Shown here: positions 59,074-64,000 of the stretch, piece by piece
Numbering within the stretch: position 1 is the stretch's first letter
Layout of the letters: the number at the start of each line of letters is the position of its first letter
Source of the DNA: JACCTU01 sp963769665
Lineage (GTDB): Bacteria; Actinomycetota; Thermoleophilia; Gaiellales; Gaiellaceae
Assembly: GCA_963769665.1 (NCBI GenBank)
Contig: CAVYMQ010000003.1
Span: 496,001-560,000 of the forward strand
DNA length: 64,000 nucleotides
Direction: 5' to 3'
Translations under genes and position numbers: made by a program
The notes under the pieces: model-generated
Seen by the model: the letters and a program-made list of their open reading frames with translations, nothing else
Told to the model about the DNA's origin: nothing
Database searches by the model: none

Positions 59074-60370
59074 AGCTGAGCGCGCGCGCGTACTCCGGGC
59101 GCTCCAGGCCGAGCTGGTCGAGCAGGAGCGCCGCGATCCCGGTGATGCTCGCGGGCGCGGCTCCGACCCCGATCGTGAGCACCGGAACCTCGGAGTCGCC
59201 CACCGTCAGCGAGCCGTGACTGCCGCCGCCCGCGTGATGCCGGCCGGCGAGATCGGTGAACTCGTACCCGGGAGCGGCCGACACGAGGACGTCCCCGCTG
59301 TTCGGGTTGCGCAGGGCCGCCGTCGCGCGCGCGAGGCCGTCCGGATAGTCGGCGAGCACGTCGGGCCCCTCGCCTCCGTCGCGCCGAGCGACGAGCTCGC
59401 CGTTCTCGAGGAAGAGGACGGTCTCCGTTGCGGGGTCGCCGTCGAGTCGCTGCGCCAGCTCGCGGGCGCGGCCACCGCGGAGGTCGTAGACCATCCCTGC
59501 ACGGTTGGAGGCAGTGACGACGAGCTCGTCGACGCCGGCGAAGGAATGGTGCAAGGACGTCGGCCGGTCGACGCGAGTCTGTCCGTGGTCCGAGCAGACG
59601 ACGACCGCGTAGCGCTCCAGCAGCGCGTCGACCCCACCCGCGGCGTCGAGCAGCGCGCGCACCGCGTCGTCTGCACGTGTGAGCGCGGCGTGCGCCGCAT
59701 CCGGGCCGGCCGCATGCGACGCGTAGTCGTAGTCCGGCAGGTAGTAGACGAGCAGGTCGAAGCCGTCGCGCGTGACGAGCCAGCGCCCGACCGCGCCGGC
59801 GTACTTGTCGTTCCCGCCGACCCGTCGCGTGCCCGGGCGGAACGGCGCGCCGGTCTCGTCGGACTCGAAGAGGTTAAAGAAGAAGAACCGCTTAGGCCCT
59901 TGTGCGGCGCGGGTCACTCCGGGAATGCGCGCGACATGCGGTGTGCTTCCGCGGTAGCAGATGATGTTCACGGCCGCCGCGACACGACCGGCGTCCTCGA
60001 CGGACTCGTAGAGCGTCACCGCATTCCGCGAGAGGTGCTCCTCGTTCATGCGGAAGATCGCGTCGAGGATGCCGCGGCGTGTGCCCGCGCGTCGCAGCGC
60101 TGCGAACGACGATCCGTACTCGACGAGCCGCTGCTCGCCGCGGTGGTACCAGACGAGGTGCGGGATCTCGTGTACGTCCGGGTACGCGCCGGTCACGAGC
60201 GACGAGAGACAGACGGGCGTCAGCGACGGGAACACCGTCGCAGCGCGGCGGTACTCGCCTCGCTCGTGCAGCTCGGCAAGCGCCGGAGCCGCCCGTCGTT
60301 CGACCGCGTCCTCGTACATCGCGGGCGTCAGCCCGTCGATGACGATCAGCAGCGCCTTAGTCGCGGGCAA
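59066..60370 (-). CDS. Alkaline-phosphatase-superfamily phosphodiesterase/pyrophosphatase
   Basis: 434 aa from TTG 60370. LLIVIDGLTP (metal Asp), the nucleophile Thr in FPSLTPVCLSSLVTG, YDYASHAAGPD, VVCSDHGQT and the late His HHAGGGSHGSL provide the two-metal site of the type I phosphodiesterase/nucleotide pyrophosphatase family. No signal peptide is visible. Likely hydrolyses a nucleotide-sugar or phospholipid phosphodiester. The start lies 14 bases inside the upstream gene. Confidence 0.83.
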   Translation of the reverse strand: MPATKALLIVIDGLTPAMYEDAVERRAAPALAELHERGEYRRAATVFPSLTPVCLSSLVTGAYPDVHEIPHLVWYHRGEQRLVEYGSSFAALRRAGTRRGILDAIFRMNEEHLSRNAVTLYESVEDAGRVAAAVNIICYRGSTPHVARIPGVTRAAQGPKRFFFFNLFESDETGAPFRPGTRRVGGNDKYAGAVGRWLVTRDGFDLLVYYLPDYDYASHAAGPDAAHAALTRADDAVRALLDAAGGVDALLERYAVVVCSDHGQTRVDRPTSLHHSFAGVDELVVTASNRAGMVYDLRGGRARELAQRLDGDPATETVLFLENGELVARRDGGEGPDVLADYPDGLARATAALRNPNSGDVLVSAAPGYEFTDLAGRHHAGGGSHGSLTVGDSEVPVLTIGVGAAPASITGIAALLLDQLGLERPEYARALSYA

Positions 60371-60806
60371 GGATCCGGAGACCCGCGTGGCGCTCGCCTG
60401 CGCGCCGGCGGACGCGGAGCCCGAGCACGGGCAGCGCGAGCGCGAGAAGGTAGCCGAGCACCGGAACGAACGAGAGGGCGGCGAGGACGAGCGCGGCACC
60501 GGCCACGAGCAGAGCGGTCCCGCCCCGGGTGCCGCCGCGGGCCAGCGCACCCTGAACGGTCGGCGCCGCTCCGACGGTGCCGAGCACGCCGCCGACGCCG
60601 CCCGCGACCGCGCCGGCCAGCTCCGCGAGCAGCCAGCCGACCGCCGCCGCGGCGACCAGGGCGACCGGGAGCGCGACCCTGAGGTCGCGAAGGACCCCGA
60701 CCGCGAGGACGCCGAGCGAGGCGCCGAGGCCCGCGCTTGCACCGATCCAGTACCAGGTTCCCAAGACGCTTTCGAGTGTACTGACGGAGTTTGAACCGAC
60801 AGTCAA
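60357..60806 (-). CDS. Small multi-helix membrane protein, Gly/Ala-rich
   Basis: 149 aa from TTG 60806, supported by AGGAGA 7 bases upstream; a TTG at 60764 is an alternative. Three to five hydrophobic segments rich in Ala, Gly and Val, ending in an Arg-rich tail (LRVRRRAGERHAG). No conserved motif is recognised. Co-transcribed with the phosphodiesterase gene (14-base overlap). Confidence 0.65.
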   Translation of the reverse strand: MTVGSNSVSTLESVLGTWYWIGASAGLGASLGVLAVGVLRDLRVALPVALVAAAAVGWLLAELAGAVAGGVGGVLGTVGAAPTVQGALARGGTRGGTALLVAGAALVLAALSFVPVLGYLLALALPVLGLRVRRRAGERHAGLRILARD

Positions 60807-60867
60807 GCGGGAATCTCCTGAACCCCTTCTTTTATTGACGGACCCACTGCAAACCTAGGAGAAGCGA

Positions 60868-61185
60868 ATGACCGACGACGCCAGGCCCTTGCTCGTCTTC
60901 TTCACGAGCGAACGCTCCGGCCCCGCGCGCCGAATGGAAAGCCTGCTCGCACATCTCGCCCGCAAGGAGCGCGATCGCCTACGCACGACGCGGGTCGACG
61001 TCGACGCCAAGCCCGAGCTCGCCGCCAAGTTCAAGGTCGAAGTGGTGCCGACGCTCGTGCTCGTCAAGGACAAGCGTGCGGTCGGGAGGATCGAGGGCCG
61101 CGCCAGCGCGCCCAAGATCGAGGAGATGCTCGCCGAGCACCTCCCCGAGGCACCGCCGCTCTCGCCGGCTCCCGCAGCCGCCTAA
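60868..61185 (+). CDS. Thioredoxin-fold protein without the CxxC motif
   Basis: 105 aa with AGGAGAA just upstream of ATG. LLVFFTSERSGPARRMESLL aligns with the thioredoxin active-site strand, but SGPA replaces CGPC, so no redox Cys remains. The cis-Pro region KVEVVPTLVLVKDKRAVGRIEG is intact. Probably a binding or chaperone-like protein rather than a reductase. Divergent from the membrane-protein gene, 61 bases apart. Confidence 0.8.
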   Translation: MTDDARPLLVFFTSERSGPARRMESLLAHLARKERDRLRTTRVDVDAKPELAAKFKVEVVPTLVLVKDKRAVGRIEGRASAPKIEEMLAEHLPEAPPLSPAPAAA

Positions 61186-61258
61186 ATCCGATTTCCCCTC
61201 CCCCGGGTAGGACCCTTGCTCACTACTGGGTCACACCCGGGGGAGGAGGGAGTCACGC

Positions 61259-61810
61259 ATGAGGAAGTACCTGTTCGCCCTACTCGTGCTCGTCGCGGCA
61301 GGATCGACGTTGACCGTCGCCGCGGTCGCCGGCAGCGGCTCGAACAAGATCGGTGCGAAGGACGGGCTCGAGGGGTATCAGGAGCCGCCCTCGGTGTCGA
61401 CGACAGGCGGCGGCTCGTTCAAGGCTGAGGTCTCAGACGACGGCTCGTCGTTCGACTGGACGCTGAGCTACGGCGGGATGGAAGGCGTGGTCAACCAAGC
61501 CCACATCCACTTCGGGCAACGTCACGTGAACGGCGGTATCTCGATCTGGTTGTGCGGCAACCCGTCAACGGTGGCGCCCGTGGTCACTCCGCCGGCGGGC
61601 ACTCAGACATGCCCAGCATCGCCGACGACGATCAGCGGAAGCGCTGACGCGAGCGACGTGGTCGGTCCGGCCGGACAGGGAATCGCAACCGGCGAGTTCG
61701 CCGAGATCCTGGCCGCGATCCGCGCGGGCAAGGCCTACGCGAACGTCCACAGCTCGAAGTTCCCCGGTGGAGAGATCCGGGGCCAGCTGAACGACCCGAA
61801 CGAGAAGTAG
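61259..61810 (+). CDS. Secreted CHRD-domain protein
   Basis: 183 aa with GGAGGAGGGAG upstream. Signal peptide (KYLFALLVLVAAGSTLTVAAVAG) followed by a single CHRD domain: EGYQEPPSVSTTGGG, AHIHFGQRHVNGGISIWLCG, and the end motif SSKFPGGEIRGQL. CHRD domains are usually binding modules at the cell surface. Ends 24 bases before a hairpin terminator. Confidence 0.85.
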   Translation: MRKYLFALLVLVAAGSTLTVAAVAGSGSNKIGAKDGLEGYQEPPSVSTTGGGSFKAEVSDDGSSFDWTLSYGGMEGVVNQAHIHFGQRHVNGGISIWLCGNPSTVAPVVTPPAGTQTCPASPTTISGSADASDVVGPAGQGIATGEFAEILAAIRAGKAYANVHSSKFPGGEIRGQLNDPNEK

Positions 61811-61834
61811 CTGGACGAAACGACCGAACGTGCG

Positions 61835-61857
61835 AGAGCCCGGCCTAGCCGGGCTCT
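61835..61857. terminator. Bidirectional terminator shared by CHRD and E2 genes
   Basis: Perfect 10-bp stem AGAGCCCGGC / GCCGGGCTCT with the loop CTA. The loop is the TAG stop codon of the minus-strand E2 gene. It sits between the two convergent genes, so it can end both transcripts. Only short T-runs flank it. Confidence 0.65.
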
Positions 61858-62969
61858 TCGCGTTCCAGGCGCGAGATCACGTCGAGCCCGAACTCGGCGG
61901 CGCGCTTGCCGTCGAGCACGCGGTGGTCGAACGTGACCGACACGTGCCCGATCGGGCGCGCGACGATCTGGCCGTCGCGCACGACGGGACGCTCCGCGAT
62001 CCGGTGGATGCCGAGGATCCCGACCTCCGGGTGGTTGATCAGCGGCGTCACGAACGAGCCCGAGAACTTGCCCGCACTGGTGATCGTGAACGTCGAGCCG
62101 CGCAGCTCCTCCGGCTTCAGCGTCCCCTGCCTCGCGCCGTCCGCGAGCCGGGTCACCTCGGCGTCGAGCTCGTCGAGCGAGCGTGAGTCGCAGTCGCGGA
62201 CGACCGGGACGACGAGCCCCTGTTCGGTGTCGATCGCAACGCCGAGGTCGTAGCGGTCGGAGAAGACGATGTCGTCCCCCTCGAGCCGCGCGTTCAGCTC
62301 GGGGAACTCCTGGAGCGACGCCGCGACCGCCTCGAGCACCCTCGGCACGAGCTGCTTCAGGTCGACGTTGCCGAAGTCGCACTCCTCGACCCACGTCACC
62401 GAAGGGATCGACTGCGCGCGCGTCATGTGCTCCGCGATCACGCGCCGCACGCCGCGCAACCGCTCGCGCCGTCCTTCGGAGCCGTGCCTCGGGACCTGGT
62501 CCCTGGTCGTGGCCGCACCTCGCACGTCCTCTTCGGTCACACGACCCTGAGGCCCCGTTCCTCCGAGGGTCTCGAGCTCGACGCCCAGCTCCTGGGCAAG
62601 GCGTCGGACGAGCGGCGTTGCCCTGACCCGTCCGTCTCCGCCCTGTCCAGGGACCAGGTCCCGAGACGCGGCCGGCGCGGCCACGGCCGGCTTGGCTCGC
62701 GGCTGCTCGCGGTCATCTGCAGGGGCGGCCGAACCGTTGCCGATCACGACGATCACGCTCCCGACCGGTACGACGTCGCCCTCCGCCGCGAGGATCTTTG
62801 AGACGACCCCAGCCGCAGGCGACGGGATCTCGACCGTCGTCTTGTCGGTCTGGATCTCGACGAGCGGGTCGTCCTCGGCGATCTCCTGCCCCTCGGCAAC
62901 GAGCCAGCGCGCGATCTCGCCTTCGGTCAGGCCCTCGCCGAGGTCGGGCAGCTTGAACTCGTAGGCCAC
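61845..62969 (-). CDS. 2-oxoacid dehydrogenase E2 (dihydrolipoyl acyltransferase)
   Basis: 374 aa from GTG. One lipoyl domain (~1-78, with IQTDKTTVEI carrying the lipoyl Lys), a peripheral-subunit-binding domain (~115-150, RATPLVRRLAQELGVELETL), and the acyltransferase core ending with the catalytic FDHRVLDG. Fits a branched-chain or pyruvate complex E2. The two linkers contain inverted copies of a palindromic DNA repeat (62488-62506 and 62647-62665), read as SRDLVPGQGG and TRDQVPRHGS. The partner genes are not in the window. Confidence 0.9.
   Translation of the reverse strand: MAYEFKLPDLGEGLTEGEIARWLVAEGQEIAEDDPLVEIQTDKTTVEIPSPAAGVVSKILAAEGDVVPVGSVIVVIGNGSAAPADDREQPRAKPAVAAPAASRDLVPGQGGDGRVRATPLVRRLAQELGVELETLGGTGPQGRVTEEDVRGAATTRDQVPRHGSEGRRERLRGVRRVIAEHMTRAQSIPSVTWVEECDFGNVDLKQLVPRVLEAVAASLQEFPELNARLEGDDIVFSDRYDLGVAIDTEQGLVVPVVRDCDSRSLDELDAEVTRLADGARQGTLKPEELRGSTFTITSAGKFSGSFVTPLINHPEVGILGIHRIAERPVVRDGQIVARPIGHVSVTFDHRVLDGKRAAEFGLDVISRLEREEPG
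62488..62506 (+). repeat. Palindromic repeat copy 1 inside E2 linker
   Basis: 19 bases that are a perfect inverted copy of 62647-62665. The core GGGACC-T-GGTCCC is itself a 13-bp palindrome. It lies in the linker between the subunit-binding and catalytic domains. Confidence 0.75.
62647..62665 (-). repeat. Palindromic repeat copy 2 inside E2 linker
   Basis: Reverse complement of 62488-62506 (all 19 bases). Core GGGACC-A-GGTCCC. It falls in the linker between the lipoyl and subunit-binding domains, so the two copies flank the subunit-binding domain. Confidence 0.75.
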
Positions 62970-62980
62970 GCGCGGAGGTT

Positions 62981-63838
62981 CTACCGGATCGCGCCGTCGC
63001 GGAGCACGGCGTGCACGCCCTTGACCCCGTTCACGATCTGGGTCACGCGCAGGTCGACCACGACGCTCGAGAGCGCGAGCGCGTAGTTGCGCTCCAGCTC
63101 GAGCTCGCGCTCCATCAGATCGAGCATCGTCGCCATCGCCTCCTCGGCGGCCAGGTCGAGGTCCTCGGAGAAGCCGAACGCGATCCAGGACGTCTCCGTG
63201 CGGGCGATCGGAGTGCGCAGCTCGAGGCCCGAGAGCTCGAGCGTCAGCTCTGCGCGCTCGACGGGGCACTCGATCGCCGTCCCGGACACTTCGCCGTCGC
63301 CCTGCGCCGCGTGACCGTCACCCGCCGAGAAGAGCGCGCCGTCGACGCTGATCGGCAGGTAGAGCGTCGTCCCCGCGACGAGTTCCTTGCAGTCGATGTT
63401 CCCGCCGCACCGACGCGGCGGGCCGGTGGAGTGCCGCCCGGGCTCGTCGGGCGGCATGCCCATCACCCCGAGGAAGGGCGCCAGCGCAACCCTGGCACCG
63501 CGATCTTCGACCCCTTCGTCACTCGCGAGCTTCCACTCGATTCGCGTCGATTCGTGCGCGAGTGTGACGCCCCAGGGACCGGGCACGACGCTGCCGACGC
63601 GGACGACGAGCGTGCCTCCGGCCTTCGCGCCGCGCACCTCGACCGGCCCGACGAGCGCATGCCCCGCGTCGAGCTCCTCGTGGTACGGCTCGAAACGCAC
63701 GCCGTGCTCGTACTCCCAGCCCGCGTTCGGGCACGAGAAGGCGATCGTGTCGCCAGGATCGATCGACAGAACGGGCGCGAGCTCACGCGAGTAGTGCCCG
63801 TGCAAGACCCGACGCTCGTGCGGCAGCTCGTGGATCAC
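62981..63838 (-). CDS. Acetamidase/formamidase family amidohydrolase
   Basis: 285 aa from GTG 63838. Hydrolyses formamide/acetamide-like amides to acid and ammonia. FEPYHEELDAGHALVGPV, the CGGNIDCKELVAGTTLYLPI core and SAGDGHAAQGDGEVSG are FmdA/AmdA hallmarks. No signal peptide. GTG 63838 overlaps the stop of the upstream gene by 4 bases. Confidence 0.9.
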   Translation of the reverse strand: MIHELPHERRVLHGHYSRELAPVLSIDPGDTIAFSCPNAGWEYEHGVRFEPYHEELDAGHALVGPVEVRGAKAGGTLVVRVGSVVPGPWGVTLAHESTRIEWKLASDEGVEDRGARVALAPFLGVMGMPPDEPGRHSTGPPRRCGGNIDCKELVAGTTLYLPISVDGALFSAGDGHAAQGDGEVSGTAIECPVERAELTLELSGLELRTPIARTETSWIAFGFSEDLDLAAEEAMATMLDLMERELELERNYALALSSVVVDLRVTQIVNGVKGVHAVLRDGAIR

Positions 63839-64000
63839 GGGCGCGGCATCCCGATCCACGCGTCGCGGGGGGCGAGCAACACGCGCAGGCCTCCGCGCCG
63901 GCCCTCCTCCGCGAACTCTCTGATCGACACGGCCTGCCACTCGTCCGCGCGCAACGTGCGTGCCACCTCCGCGGGGACGTAGCCGGCCTGGACGTGCTGC
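63835..64000 (-). CDS. C-terminal end of an unidentified protein (5' part outside window)
   Basis: 55 codons ending in TGA, in frame to the right edge. The visible part contains QAGYVPAEVARTLRADEW followed by a short beta-rich end (GGLRVLLAPRDAWIGMP). The GYVPAEVA stretch is weakly reminiscent of HIRAN domains. It is coupled by a 4-base overlap to the amidase gene, which supports it as real coding sequence. Confidence 0.5.
   Translation of the reverse strand, partial: QHVQAGYVPAEVARTLRADEWQAVSIREFAEEGRRGGLRVLLAPRDAWIGMPRP

Noticed and set aside
60784..60800. tRNA T-loop-like string (minus strand GGTTCAAACTCC)
   Set aside because: No acceptor, anticodon or D arm can be built around it; the flanking 5-bp T-stem does not pair.
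60780..60803. Imperfect inverted repeat (ACTGACGG / CCGACAGT) between divergent genes
   Set aside because: One mismatch pair, and it lies inside the N-terminal coding region once the TTG at 60806, which has a good ribosome-binding site, is used.

Overview
The window is about 64 kb of very GC-rich bacterial chromosome, densely packed with genes. Most neighbours on a strand overlap by 1-14 bases, usually as ATGA, GTGA, TTGA or even CTGA junctions, and GTG and TTG starts are common. No IS element, prophage, CRISPR array, tRNA or rRNA is visible. The gene set points to a deep-branching actinobacterium, Thermoleophilia-like: menaquinone genes, a b6/c-type quinol:cytochrome c reductase, an SSI-type inhibitor and secreted proteins with FlgD-like Ig folds. 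This placement is inferred from content and style; no database search was possible.

Layout. 1-13.4 kb is mostly a surface-glycan region. It holds nucleotide-sugar dehydratases/epimerases, a GtrB/DPM-like glycosyltransferase, a coupled ATP-grasp / NodB-like / ATP-grasp module, a GT4 enzyme, a flippase, an O-antigen-ligase-like protein and a FlgD-Ig protein. A TetR-MFS efflux pair with a clear 20-bp operator is embedded in it. 13.4-27 kb, all on the minus strand, is a sulfur region. It contains a sulfate ABC importer (sbp-cysT-cysW-cysA) and a tight operon running flavoprotein - fumarase alpha/beta - phosphosulfolactate synthase (ComA) - cysH - cysC - cysD - cysN - DUF4395 - TauE/SafE permease, preceded by an iron alcohol dehydrogenase and a LysR regulator. 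27-40.6 kb is mixed: a Na+/H+ antiporter, a DUF354 protein, secreted wall/phosphatase-type proteins (including an L,D-transpeptidase fused to an M28 peptidase), a UvrD-like helicase and a second glycan set. 40.7-52.8 kb is a bioenergetics block: menaquinone genes (PPOX-UbiA fusion, PPOX, polyprenyl synthase, MenG/UbiE), a Rieske/cytochrome b/cytochrome bc operon with a 54-aa membrane peptide, hemB and hemL, then an ABC-2 exporter and an AI-2E transporter. 53-64 kb has an inactive M23-like protein, a YmdB-type phosphoesterase, GT87/GtrA membrane proteins, Pcm, an alkaline-phosphatase-superfamily enzyme, a redox-dead thioredoxin-fold protein, a CHRD protein, a 2-oxoacid dehydrogenase E2 and an acetamidase/formamidase.

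The most interesting system is the sulfur operon. It makes sulfite from sulfate via PAPS. Instead of a sulfite reductase it carries ComA, which joins sulfite to phosphoenolpyruvate. Fumarase-like and fumarate-reductase-like enzymes follow, whose natural substrates are the carboxylate analogues of sulfolactate, sulfoacrylate and sulfopropanoate. A TauE/SafE exporter closes the operon. I propose a dedicated C3-sulfonate biosynthesis and export pathway; this is inference and testable.

Other noteworthy points are three CTG starts in CTGA overlaps, palindromic repeats inside the E2 gene linkers, a PPOX-UbiA fusion, a degenerate prenyl-synthase-like protein, and well-defined operators or hairpins controlling the sulfate importer.
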